From: Microbacteriaceae bacterium
Lineage (GTDB): Bacteria > Actinomycetota > Actinomycetes > Actinomycetales > Microbacteriaceae
NCBI GenBank assembly: GCA_022701925.1
Contig: JAKONM010000319.1
Span: forward strand, 1-13,678
Reading direction: 5' to 3'
Length of the DNA: 13,678 nt
Each line of letters begins with the position of its first letter. Position 1 is the stretch's first letter. A model generated the notes under the pieces. That model was not told the DNA's origin, did no database searches, and saw nothing but the letters and a program-made list of their open reading frames with translations. The translations under genes were made by a program, and so were the position numbers. This document shows, one piece after another, positions 1-6,500 of the stretch.

Positions 1-1611
1 GGCCAGCGCGTCGACGTCGGCCTGCATCTGCGCGTAGACCGGGTCGGGGCCGGGGGCCGCCAGCACCTGCGTGGGCGCGGCGGAGGAGGGCAGGCCGAAC
101 GAGGCGGGGGCGCCTGCGTAGCCGCCGAGCTGACCGGGCGCCGCGGCGCCGGCGAAGGCGGGGGCGCCGGGCACGCCGCCGGGCACCACGCCCAGCACGC
201 CGCCGTCGACCGCCTGCGGCTCCTGACGCTTGAACAGCTTCTTCAGCAGGCCGACGACCAGCACGAAGAAGACCAGCCCGCCGACCACCTGGATGGCGGT
301 GGCGATCAGCTGCATCATCTGCGCGCTGCTCGCATCCGCCTGCGACTGCTTCAGCGCGGCCGCGGCCTGCTTGGCGGCGGCGTTGGAGAACGTCACGTAC
401 TGCACGGTGACCGCGTCACCACGGGTGAGGTCGACCCCGGCGGCCTGCGTGACGAGGTCCTTGATGACGGTCTGCGAGGCCTGGCCGGCGACCGCGGAGT
501 TCACCGCGACCGCGATCGTCTGCCGGTTCAACGTGCCGGGGACGATGGTCTCCTCGGTCGTCGTGGTGTCGACCGCGTTGTTCTTCACACCCTGCGACGA
601 CTTGTAGGCGCCGTTGCCGCTGCCGGTCCCGGCGCCCGACCCGGTGGTCGTGTTCCCCGCACCGTTCTGGCTGCTGTCGCTGGTGGTGTCGTTGCCGAGC
701 ACGCCGCTGGCGGCCGCGCCGCTCGCACCGCTGCCGCTGTAGCTCTGGTCGTTCGTGCTCTCGCTGATCACGGGCGCCTGGCTGGGCGTGGAGTAGGTCT
801 GGCTCTTCTTCGTGCCGGAGGAGCGGCTGACGTCCGCCGCGACCGTCACGGTGGCGTTGCCCGGCCCGAGCACCTTGTCGAGCATCGTCTGCACCGCGGC
901 GCGGGTGGCGGCCTCGTAGGTGCCGGCCTGCGCCGACGAGCTGCCGGTGGCTCCGCCGCCGACGGCCGACAGGGTGTCGCCCTTCTGGTCGACCACGGAG
1001 ACGTTCGCGGCGGTCAGCCCCGGGTAGGCGGCCGACACCAGGCTGACGATCGCGGTGACCTGGTCGCTGGTCAGCGGCTGCACGGCGTTCACGAACACGG
1101 AGGCCGTCGGCGACTGCTTCTCGTCGGAGAAGACCGTCTGCTGCGGGATCGCCAGCTGCACGCTGGCGCCGGAGACGCCCTCGATCGAGCCGATCGTCTT
1201 GGCCAGCTCGCCCTCGATGGCGCGCTTGTAGGTGACGTCCTGCTGGAACTGGCTGGCGGTGACGCCCATGTCGTCCAGCAGGGAGTAGCCGCCGGTGCCG
1301 CTGGACAGCAGGCTGGCGGTCGCCAGACGCTCCGCGTCCACGTTGCCGGCCGGCACCAGGATCGTGTTGCCGCCGTCGGCCAGCTGGTATGGCACCTTGT
1401 CCTTCGTCAGCTGCGCGACCACCGCGCTGGCGTCGGAGGCGGGCAGGTTGGAGTACAGCGGCGAGTAGGTGGGCTTCGACACCTGGTTCGCGAGCGCGAA
1501 GCCGCCCAGGAGCAGCACGGCCACGCCGATGATCGCGATCGTGCGCTGCGCGATCGTGAACTCGCGGACCGTCGCGAGGGCGCGGGTGCCCGCGCCGTTC
1601 AGGCGCTTCAC
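1..1611 (-). CDS. fliF: Flagellar MS-ring protein FliF, 3' end cut by window edge
   Basis: FliF forms the membrane MS ring, the base of the flagellar motor and its export gate. The frame opens at GTG (1611) and stays open to base 1, giving 537 codons. The start overlaps the fliE stop (GTGA), and AGGA lies just upstream. Seen in the translation: a first membrane helix at about residues 22-38 (IAIIGVAVLLLGGFALA), a YscJ/FliF-type ring region containing SPLYSNLPASDASAVV and IEGVSGASVQLAIPQQTVF, and a second membrane helix at about 440-457. A Gly/Ser/Thr/Asn-rich low-complexity stretch at about 290-335 interrupts the periplasmic collar region. After the second helix comes a Gly/Ala/Pro-rich cytoplasmic linker. 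The C-terminal FliG-binding helix expected in the family has not been reached, so the gene continues beyond the left edge. It is the fourth gene of flgB-flgC-fliE-fliF. Confidence 0.95.
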   Translation of the reverse strand, partial: MKRLNGAGTRALATVREFTIAQRTIAIIGVAVLLLGGFALANQVSKPTYSPLYSNLPASDASAVVAQLTKDKVPYQLADGGNTILVPAGNVDAERLATASLLSSGTGGYSLLDDMGVTASQFQQDVTYKRAIEGELAKTIGSIEGVSGASVQLAIPQQTVFSDEKQSPTASVFVNAVQPLTSDQVTAIVSLVSAAYPGLTAANVSVVDQKGDTLSAVGGGATGSSSAQAGTYEAATRAAVQTMLDKVLGPGNATVTVAADVSRSSGTKKSQTYSTPSQAPVISESTNDQSYSGSGASGAAASGVLGNDTTSDSSQNGAGNTTTGSGAGTGSGNGAYKSSQGVKNNAVDTTTTEETIVPGTLNRQTIAVAVNSAVAGQASQTVIKDLVTQAAGVDLTRGDAVTVQYVTFSNAAAKQAAAALKQSQADASSAQMMQLIATAIQVVGGLVFFVLVVGLLKKLFKRQEPQAVDGGVLGVVPGGVPGAPAFAGAAAPGQLGGYAGAPASFGLPSSAAPTQVLAAPGPDPVYAQMQADVDALA

Positions 1612-1910
1612 GCCTGCATCCTCATGATCTCGTTGAAGGCCTCGACGCCCTTGTTGCGCACGGCGCTGACGAGCTCCATGGTCACCTGGGCGCGCGTCGC
1701 GGCCAGGGTCGCCTGGTGGATGTCGGTGAGGTCACCGGTGACCGCCTTCACGGCCAGCGAGTCGGCGGAGCTCTGCTGGTCGGACAGGTTCTGCACGGCG
1801 CTGGTCAGGACGTTGCCGAAGCCGGCGCCGGAGGTGCCGCCGACGGTCGGCGCCGTGGGCAGGGTCAGGCCGGAGAGGCCCGAGAGCCCGCTGATCGGGG
1901 AGACGGTCAT
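1608..1910 (-). CDS. fliE: Flagellar hook-basal body complex protein FliE
   Basis: FliE is the adaptor between the MS ring and the proximal rod. The product is 100 aa, normal for the family. The C-terminal two thirds is typical: FGNVLTSAVQNLSDQQSSAD, then AVKAVTGDLTDIHQATLAATRAQ without a break, ending NKGVEAFNEIMRMQA. The N-terminus is a short Gly/Leu/Ser-rich segment (ISGLSGLSGL). The start is ATG at 1910, which shares one base with the flgC stop (TGATG); an AGG lies about 8 nt upstream. The fliE stop overlaps the GTG start of fliF, so translation of the two is probably coupled. A longer in-frame extension upstream is a shadow of flgC and was not used. Confidence 0.95.
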   Translation of the reverse strand: MTVSPISGLSGLSGLTLPTAPTVGGTSGAGFGNVLTSAVQNLSDQQSSADSLAVKAVTGDLTDIHQATLAATRAQVTMELVSAVRNKGVEAFNEIMRMQA

Positions 1911-2296
1911 CACGACCTGCCGATCTGCAGCGCGGCCTCGTAGGTGGTCTTCGCGCGGTCGACGACCGCGGCGTTCGCCTGGTAGCCGCGCTGGGCCATG
2001 ATCATCGACGACATCTGCCCGCCCAGGTCGATGTCGGGCATGCGGACGTAGCCGTCCTTGTCGGCGACCGCGTTCGACGGGTCGTAGACCAGCTTGCCCT
2101 CGGCGCTGCCGTGGGCCACGCCCGCGACGCCCACGCCCTGGTTGCCGGCCTGCTCCTGCGCCTCGATGTACTCGGCCTGGAACGCGCTGCCGCTGGTGGG
2201 CTTCGCGGTGTTGACGTTCGCGATGTTGTTCGAGATCGCGTTCAGCCACGCCTGGTGGGTGTTCAGCGCCGAAGCGGCGATGCCGATCGCGTCCAT
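1910..2296 (-). CDS. flgC: Flagellar basal-body proximal rod protein FlgC
   Basis: FlgC is a proximal rod subunit of the flagellar basal body. The product is 128 aa. The N-terminal rod-family signature is clear: AIGIAASALNTHQAWLNAIS followed by NNIANVNTAKP, matching the ANxNT motif of rod, hook and hook-associated proteins. The C-terminal D0 helix reads GYQANAAVVDRAKTTYEAAL. The start at 2296 (ATG) shares one base with the flgB stop, and the stop shares one base with the fliE start, so the genes form a tightly coupled operon. Nothing is missing relative to the family. Confidence 0.96.
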   Translation of the reverse strand: MDAIGIAASALNTHQAWLNAISNNIANVNTAKPTSGSAFQAEYIEAQEQAGNQGVGVAGVAHGSAEGKLVYDPSNAVADKDGYVRMPDIDLGGQMSSMIMAQRGYQANAAVVDRAKTTYEAALQIGRS

Positions 2297-2637
2297 CAGG
2301 CGGTCCGCATCGCGGAGCGCGTCAGGTCGAAGTCCAGGTTCACCGCTCGGGTCGCGAACTGGTACCGCAGCACCGTCTCGATGTTGTTCAGGGTCTCGCT
2401 GTCCAGGCTGACGTTGTTGCCGTCCTGCCGCGTCGGCGCGTCGGACGTCGTCGTCGTGGATCCCGCGACCCCGCTGCCGGCCTGCACGGACTGCGCCAGC
2501 TGCTGCTCGAACGACACCACCTTGGCGTGGTAGTTCGGCGTGTTCACGTTCGCGATGTTCTGCGCGATCGTGCGCTGGCGCAGGGCCAGGCCGTCGAGCG
2601 CGCTGGAGAGCGCGTTCATGGACACCGAATCGAACAC
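2296..2637 (-). CDS. flgB: Flagellar basal-body proximal rod protein FlgB
   Basis: FlgB is a proximal rod subunit and the first gene of the flgB-flgC-fliE-fliF operon. The product is 113 aa. Diagnostic segments are ALSSALDGLALRQRTIAQNI, then ANVNTPNYHAKVVSFE, and a C-terminal LRYQFATRAVNLDFDLTRSA. The start is GTG at 2637, chosen because FlgB homologues begin MFDSVS-like; the next in-frame ATG would remove that. The Shine-Dalgarno is modest (AAGGGAAA about 8 nt upstream). The stop shares one base with the flgC start. The 418 bp upstream contain the likely promoter, leader hairpins and a palindromic repeat cluster. Confidence 0.94.
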   Translation of the reverse strand: MFDSVSMNALSSALDGLALRQRTIAQNIANVNTPNYHAKVVSFEQQLAQSVQAGSGVAGSTTTTSDAPTRQDGNNVSLDSETLNNIETVLRYQFATRAVNLDFDLTRSAMRTA

Positions 2638-2676
2638 GGCGCATTTCCCTTTTCGTCAAGGAGGAAAGCGGGGTGC

Positions 2677-2691
2677 GGCCGATCCGTGGCC
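2677..2691 (-). promoter_or_regulatory. flgB leader hairpin B, loop ACGGATC
   Basis: On the minus strand this reads GGCC-ACGGATC-GGCC, a 4-bp stem with a 7-nt loop. Its 9-bp core lies about 43 nt upstream of the flgB start. The loop is identical to that of hairpin A, 25 bp away, and differs by one base from the element at the same distance upstream of fliC. ANGGA in a hairpin loop is the classic CsrA/RsmA recognition geometry. Binding is inferred, not shown. Confidence 0.45.
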
Positions 2692-2699
2692 TGAACAAC

Positions 2700-2718
2700 T
2701 CGAGCGATCCGTGCTCGA
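2700..2718 (-). promoter_or_regulatory. flgB leader hairpin A, loop ACGGATC
   Basis: On the minus strand this reads TCGAGC-ACGGATC-GCTCGA, a perfect 6-bp stem with a 7-nt loop. The loop is the same as in hairpin B although the stems differ in sequence, which suggests the loop is what is conserved. It starts shortly downstream of the weak flgB promoter candidate, so it could lie in the mRNA leader. A CsrA-type site or a DNA operator are both possible readings. Confidence 0.45.
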
Positions 2719-2728
2719 TGGAGTGACG

Positions 2729-2757
2729 CTATGCGCAACCCTCAACCGATGGTCGAA
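2729..2757 (-). promoter_or_regulatory. Candidate flgB promoter (weak sigma-28-like)
   Basis: The minus strand has GCGCATAG at 2736-2729, matching GCCGATAG of the fliC promoter at 6 of 8 bases. CGAC sits 15 nt upstream, where fliC and flgN have TTAC. Fifteen nt downstream is CACGGATCG; in fliC the equivalent CACGGATGG also lies exactly 15 nt past the -10 box. The shared spacing is the main support, since the boxes themselves are degenerate. A different sigma factor could serve this early or middle operon. Confidence 0.3.
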
Positions 2758-2798
2758 GCGACGCGCCCCCATCTGGGTGACACCGCACCCCGCAACCA

Positions 2799-3025
2799 GG
2801 TGACTTGCCGCTCGACGCCGAACTCGCGCGCTCAGAACGGCATCCGGTGGCGACTCACCGACTCAAGCGTCCGGACGGGCGGGTGACTTGGCACTCGATG
2901 CCGGATTCGCGCGTCCGAAGCGGCATCCGGTGGCAACTCACCACCCGGGGGGTGTGTGCTGTCAGGTGACGTGCCACTCGATATCGATCTTGCGCGTCCG
3001 GAGCGGCAGCCGATGGCGACTCACC
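2799..3025. repeat. Three 61-bp imperfect palindromes at exact 83-bp period
   Basis: Units lie at 2799-2859, 2882-2942 and 2965-3025. Each begins GGTGAC and ends ACTCACC, with a shared GCGCG core. Hand alignment gives about 50/61, 49/61 and 48/61 identity between pairs with no gaps. The two 22-bp spacers are unrelated in sequence. Each unit is an imperfect inverted repeat: unit 2 pairs about 18 of its outer 21 bases, counting one G-T, and TTCG/CGAA can pair near the centre. The cluster lies between the FliT-like gene and flgB, both on the minus strand, so it could end transcription, form a cruciform or bind a protein. It contains no recognisable coding sequence. Confidence 0.85.
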
Positions 3026-3055
3026 GGCACCCCTGCCGCCGGTCGGGCGAGCGGG

Positions 3056-3346
3056 TCAGCCCAGGCGGTCGATGTACACCGGGGCCGAGGACAGCGCGCG
3101 GCGCGGATTCGGCCGGCGGGTCGCCGCCAGCGAGCGCGCGACCTCCTCGCGCTCGGCGCGAAGCCGGCTCAGCAGCGACCGCTGGCGGCCCAGGATGCCG
3201 TTCGCGCGGTGCAGCTCCTCGTCGTCCATCGGGCGGACGGAGGTGGGCGGGTCCCACCCCTCCAGCGCCGACAGGTCGCCGGTCTCCGCGGCGACGACGC
3301 GCGTCTCCAGGTCGTCGAGCACGGGGCCCCAGGGATCCCAGGCCAT
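3056..3346 (-). CDS. Small FliT-like protein downstream of fliS
   Basis: The product is 96 aa and was not recognised by clear family residues. It begins MAWDPWGPVLDDLETRVVAA and has a charged, probably helical middle: DDEELHRANGILGRQRSLLS, then RLRAEREEVARSLAATRR. It ends with a basic/proline stretch and VYIDRLG. Its ATG shares one base with the fliS stop (TGATG), so the two are almost certainly co-translated. Many bacteria encode the FliD export chaperone FliT directly after fliD-fliS, and the size and helical character fit. The assignment is therefore positional. The frame extends further upstream but only as a shadow of fliS. Confidence 0.75.
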   Translation of the reverse strand: MAWDPWGPVLDDLETRVVAAETGDLSALEGWDPPTSVRPMDDEELHRANGILGRQRSLLSRLRAEREEVARSLAATRRPNPRRALSSAPVYIDRLG

Positions 3347-3762
3347 CAGCCGACCGCGTCCCGGCGCAGGGCCGCCTCGTGCATGGACACCTTGAGCGCC
3401 GCCTCGTGCCACGCGAGTCGCAGCGGCTCGAGCAGGTGGATGCACTCGCGGGTCTTCGTGACGTCGCGCCCGGTGTTGGCGCGCACCATGCCGTTCAGCA
3501 CGTACGTGTAGATCGCCATCAGGCCGGGCCCCCCGTCCCACGTGTCGGGTCGCAGGCTGTTCATCAGCTCGCCCACGATCTCCTGCGCGTGCATCAGCTG
3601 CGCGGAGGCGGTCGACCAGTCCTCGGTCAGCTGCGCGGTCTCGGCGCGGGCCAGGTCCAGCAGCATGCGGTCGTACAGCATCACGAGCAGCTTCGCCGGC
3701 GAGGCGTTCAGCACGGAGTCGCGGTTGTAGAGGGAGCGGGCGGCGGCGAGGTTGTTCGGCAT
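3346..3762 (-). CDS. fliS: Flagellin export chaperone FliS
   Basis: FliS binds the C-terminal D0 helix of flagellin in the cytoplasm, preventing early polymerisation and delivering it for export. The product is 138 aa, typical length. The family pattern is visible: YNRDSVLNASPAKLLVMLYD followed by RMLLDLARAE, then AQEIVGELMNSLR and a conserved aromatic/Leu segment (LMAIYTYVLNGMV). The start ATG at 3762 is 6 nt past the fliD stop, and the stop overlaps the next gene. The order fliC-fliD-fliS is the common arrangement. Confidence 0.95.
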   Translation of the reverse strand: MPNNLAAARSLYNRDSVLNASPAKLLVMLYDRMLLDLARAETAQLTEDWSTASAQLMHAQEIVGELMNSLRPDTWDGGPGLMAIYTYVLNGMVRANTGRDVTKTRECIHLLEPLRLAWHEAALKVSMHEAALRRDAVG

Positions 3763-3768
3763 GTGGCG

Positions 3769-5178
3769 CTACTTGTTCTGGTAGTTGGTCGTCAGCCCGT
3801 TGATCTGGCTGGTGAGGTACGAGCTCTGCGAGCTCAGGCTGTTCAGGGCGGTCTCCAGCGCGTTGAACTGCTTCGTGTACTGCGCCTGGATCACCGCGAG
3901 CCGCGTGTCCCAGTCGCTGACGTCCTTCGTCATCGTCGCCTCGGTGCTCTGCTGCGACGTGATCTTCTTCGTCAGCGTGCCCGTGTACTGGTTCGACGCG
4001 GCGTCGGCGGCGGTCGCGACTCTGCCCGCGATCTTCTGGAACATCGCGGTCGTCCCGGTCGGGTCGCTCGCCATGGCGGCGGCGAACTTCGACTGGTCGA
4101 AGGAGACCGTCCCGTCCTTCGTGAGCACGATGCCGATGGCGGACGGCGATCGCCCGTCCACGGCCCCGGAGGCGGCGGACAGGAGGGAGTCCTTCAGCAG
4201 CCGGACGCTGCTGTCCCCGGTGAAGACGCTGCCGCTGGTCGAGGTGCCGCCGCTGCTGCTCGTCCCGGTCGTGATCGCCGACGCGGCGGCGATGCCCGAG
4301 AAGAGCGTGGCGAGGCTGGAGGTCAAGGTCTGCGCGGCGGTCGTCGCGGCGGTGGCGTCAGCCGCGACCAGGACCGTCGCCGGCGCGTCGACGTCCGTGG
4401 GCTTGGACACCGTCACGTCCACACCGGTGAGCAGCTGCGTGAAGGTGTTCGTGCTGGAGGTCACGGTCTGCTCGGCACCCGCCACACCCTTGAACAGGGT
4501 GATGCTCGCGTCCTGAGCGGCCGTGATCTGGGCCGCTGCGAGCTGCGGGGACGACGTGCTGTCGCCCTGGTGGACGGCGAAGGAGTTCGCAGCACCGGTC
4601 GCGCCGCGCAGCTGCAGGCGGAACAAGGTCGCGCCGGACTCGTCCTTGCCGGCGGCCACCTTCGATGCGGTGACCCCCGTACCGGAGCCGTTGATCGCGG
4701 CGACGACGTCGTCGAGGTTCGTGGACGCGGCGGTGACCTGCTTCGTGCTGGCCGAGGAGCCGGACCCGGTCGCGATGGTGATGATCGGTGTCGCGCTCGA
4801 CGTTTCCGGCCAGGCGGCCATCCGGTCCGTCACGGAGACCTGCGCCTTGGCGACCGCGTCGACGCTGAAGGTCAACGAGCCGGCGGCGGCGGTGCCGGTC
4901 GCGGCGGCGGTCACTCCGGAGGTGTCGCTGGTCGCCGTGAACGACGCGAGCGAACCGGCCTTCGCCGCGCTCTGCGCAGTCGTCGTGATCGCGGCGACCG
5001 AGGTGTTCAGCGACTGAAGGGCGGTGCGATAGCTCGTGGCGGTGGCGAGCCGCGCCTTCAGCGCGGTCTGCGGCGCAGACTCGATCGACATCAGCTTGGA
5101 GATCAGGCCGGTGGTGTCGAGCCCGCTGGACAGGCCGGACAGCCCGAGTCCGGTCGTCGACGTGACGGTGCTGGCCAT
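3769..5178 (-). CDS. fliD: Flagellar filament capping protein FliD (HAP2)
   Basis: FliD caps the growing filament tip and inserts flagellin subunits. The product is 469 aa. The N-terminal FliD_N pattern is clear: GLSGLSSGLDTTGLISKLMS, IESAPQTALKARL. A long Ser/Thr/Ala-rich middle carries the variable domains. The C-terminal region has GTVSFDQSKFAAAMASDP and a terminal coiled-coil-like segment (QYTKQFNALETALNSLSSQS, SYLTSQINGL). The start ATG at 5178 has a good ribosome site (GAGGAG about 7 nt upstream). A strong hairpin separates it from fliC, so it is likely expressed by partial read-through or its own start. The stop is 6 nt before fliS. Confidence 0.95.
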   Translation of the reverse strand: MASTVTSTTGLGLSGLSSGLDTTGLISKLMSIESAPQTALKARLATATSYRTALQSLNTSVAAITTTAQSAAKAGSLASFTATSDTSGVTAAATGTAAAGSLTFSVDAVAKAQVSVTDRMAAWPETSSATPIITIATGSGSSASTKQVTAASTNLDDVVAAINGSGTGVTASKVAAGKDESGATLFRLQLRGATGAANSFAVHQGDSTSSPQLAAAQITAAQDASITLFKGVAGAEQTVTSSTNTFTQLLTGVDVTVSKPTDVDAPATVLVAADATAATTAAQTLTSSLATLFSGIAAASAITTGTSSSGGTSTSGSVFTGDSSVRLLKDSLLSAASGAVDGRSPSAIGIVLTKDGTVSFDQSKFAAAMASDPTGTTAMFQKIAGRVATAADAASNQYTGTLTKKITSQQSTEATMTKDVSDWDTRLAVIQAQYTKQFNALETALNSLSSQSSYLTSQINGLTTNYQNK

Positions 5179-5218
5179 CGATCGCTCCTCGGTCGCGGGC
5201 GGGTGGTGAACGGCAGAA

Positions 5219-5263
5219 GCCGCGGTGGCGCGGGGACCTGGTTCGGCCCCGCGTCACCGCGGC
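5219..5263 (-). terminator. Strong hairpin between fliC and fliD
   Basis: The minus strand forms GCCGCGGTG-A-CGCGGGG, an 11-nt loop, then CCCCGCG-C-CACCGCGGC: 16 base pairs with one internal A/C mismatch. It begins 10 nt after the fliC stop. No U-tract follows. It may terminate most fliC transcripts, or stabilise the fliC 3' end while some polymerase continues into fliD. Confidence 0.7.
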
Positions 5264-5273
5264 GTCAGCGGGA

Positions 5274-6404
5274 TCAGCCCAGCAGCTTCAGCGCCAGCTG
5301 CGGCAGCGAGTTCGCCTGGGCGAGCATCGCGGTACCGGACTGCGACAGCACGTTCGCCCGGGTGTAGTTGACCATCTCCTGCGCCATGTCGACGTCGGTG
5401 ATGCGGCTCTTCGCAGCGGTCAGGTTCGTCACCGAGGTGGCGATCGTCGAGACGGCCGAGGCGAAGCGGTTCTCCGCGGCACCGATGTCCGCACGGACGT
5501 TGGACACGGCCGTGATCTGCAGGTCGATGGCGTTGATCGCGGCCTGCGCGCCCGACGCCGACGAGAAGTCGAGCCCGCCCGTGATGGTCGTGCCCGCCGC
5601 GATGCCGGTGCCGGGAGCCGCCGCAGCCGCCTTCGTACCACCGGTCACCGTGCCACCGGTGGTGGACGAGACGACCAGGTTGTTGTCCTTGTCGACCGAG
5701 GCCGCGAAGTTGAGCGCGAAGCTCGAGTCCGCGTTCAGGGCGTCCGCGACGGACTGCACGGTCTTGTAGGTACCGGCGGCACCCAGCGTCACCGACACGT
5801 CGACGGTGCCGTTGGTGAACTTCTGCGCACCGGTGACCGCCGTCGGCGTCACCGTCGCGAACTTCGCGCCGGCGGAGCCCAGGTTCGAGGCGATGTTGAC
5901 CAGGTTGGCCGAGGTCAGGTTCACCGCGATCTGGCTCTGCGTGTCGCCGTTCGCGCCGATCTGGAAGTTCAGCGCGCCGGCGGTGCCGTCCAGCAGGTTC
6001 TTGCCGTTGAAGTTGACCGAGTTGCCCAGTCGCGTCAGCTCCTGGGTGATCGACGTCGCCTCCTTCGAGATCGCACCGCGAGCGGTGGAGCTGTTGGAGT
6101 CGTTGCCGGCCTGCACGGCCAGATCGCGCAGACGACCGAGCAGGGCCTGGGCCTGGCTCAGCGCGCCGTCGGCGGTCTGCACGAGCGAGACGCCGTCCTG
6201 CGCGTTGCGGGCCGCCTGCTGCAGACCGGAGACCTGCGAACCCAGCTGGGTCGCGATCGTGAGACCCGCAGCGTCGTCACCCGCCTGGTTGATGCGAAGA
6301 CCCGACGAGAGCTTCTCGAGCGACTTGCTCAGGGAGCTCTGCACCGCCGTCAGGTTCTTGTAGGTGTTGATCGCATCGTTGTTGGTGTTGATTGCGAATC
6401 CCAT
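5274..6404 (-). CDS. fliC: Flagellin FliC, main filament protein
   Basis: This is the flagellar filament subunit, secreted through the flagellar export apparatus. The product is 376 aa. The conserved N-terminal D0/D1 region is textbook: LEKLSSGLRINQAGDDAAGL, QAARNAQDGVSLVQTADGAL, then TRLGNSVNFNGKNLLDG. The C-terminal D1/D0 region has ITDVDMAQEMVNYTRANVLS and ends ANSLPQLALKLLG. The centre (about residues 170-290) is a short Ala/Thr/Gly-rich variable domain. The start ATG at 6404 has a strong ribosome site (GGAGGA, 5-6 nt spacing). Upstream lie a sigma-28-type promoter and a leader with two CACGGA motifs. It is probably the first gene of fliC-fliD-fliS-FliT-like. Confidence 0.97.
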   Translation of the reverse strand: MGFAINTNNDAINTYKNLTAVQSSLSKSLEKLSSGLRINQAGDDAAGLTIATQLGSQVSGLQQAARNAQDGVSLVQTADGALSQAQALLGRLRDLAVQAGNDSNSSTARGAISKEATSITQELTRLGNSVNFNGKNLLDGTAGALNFQIGANGDTQSQIAVNLTSANLVNIASNLGSAGAKFATVTPTAVTGAQKFTNGTVDVSVTLGAAGTYKTVQSVADALNADSSFALNFAASVDKDNNLVVSSTTGGTVTGGTKAAAAAPGTGIAAGTTITGGLDFSSASGAQAAINAIDLQITAVSNVRADIGAAENRFASAVSTIATSVTNLTAAKSRITDVDMAQEMVNYTRANVLSQSGTAMLAQANSLPQLALKLLG

Positions 6405-6409
6405 GATGT

Positions 6410-6452
6410 TCCTCCGTGATTACTGGGATGTGGAAAGTGCGGTCCATCCGTG
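6410..6452 (-). promoter_or_regulatory. fliC leader with two CACGGAKG motifs, possible CsrA sites
   Basis: On the minus strand CACGGATGG (6452-6444) lies about 40 nt upstream of the fliC ATG. CACGGAGGA (6418-6410) overlaps the Shine-Dalgarno. The upstream motif can fold as a small CCA-CGGA-TGG hairpin. Both contain ANGGA, the CsrA core. In Bacillus subtilis the flagellin leader also has one CsrA site upstream and one on the Shine-Dalgarno, relieved by FliW; the same arrangement here is an inference. Confidence 0.4.
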
Positions 6453-6467
6453 GTCCGACACGAACAC

Positions 6468-6494
6468 CTATCGGCGCCGGAAAGCGGCCGGTAA
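6468..6494 (-). promoter_or_regulatory. Sigma-28-type promoter of fliC
   Basis: The minus strand reads TTAC (6494-6491), 15 nt, then GCCGATAG (6475-6468). The known sigma-28/WhiG -10 box is GCCGATAA and the usual spacing is about 15, so seven of eight -10 bases match. The -35 TTAC differs from the enteric TAAA but is identical to that of the flgN promoter here. The expected leader is about 55-60 nt. Confidence 0.7.
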
Positions 6495-6500
6495 GCCCTC

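Noticed and set aside
230..607. Plus-strand 125-codon frame opposite fliF
   Set aside because: Cys/Ser/Thr-rich shadow on the strand opposite a recognisable FliF reading frame, with no ribosome site or family signal.
2716..2776. A fourth repeat unit one 83-bp period to the left
   Set aside because: Alignment at this phase shows no sustained similarity beyond scattered short words; likewise nothing one period to the right.
2799..3025. CRISPR array
   Set aside because: Only three units, about 80% identical, 61 bp long with 22-bp spacers, and no cas genes. CRISPR repeats are shorter and near-identical.
2956..5367. An 803-codon plus-strand open frame across fliS, fliD and the FliT-like gene
   Set aside because: Arg/Gly-rich translation typical of a high-GC shadow. 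The opposite strand encodes well-recognised flagellar proteins throughout.
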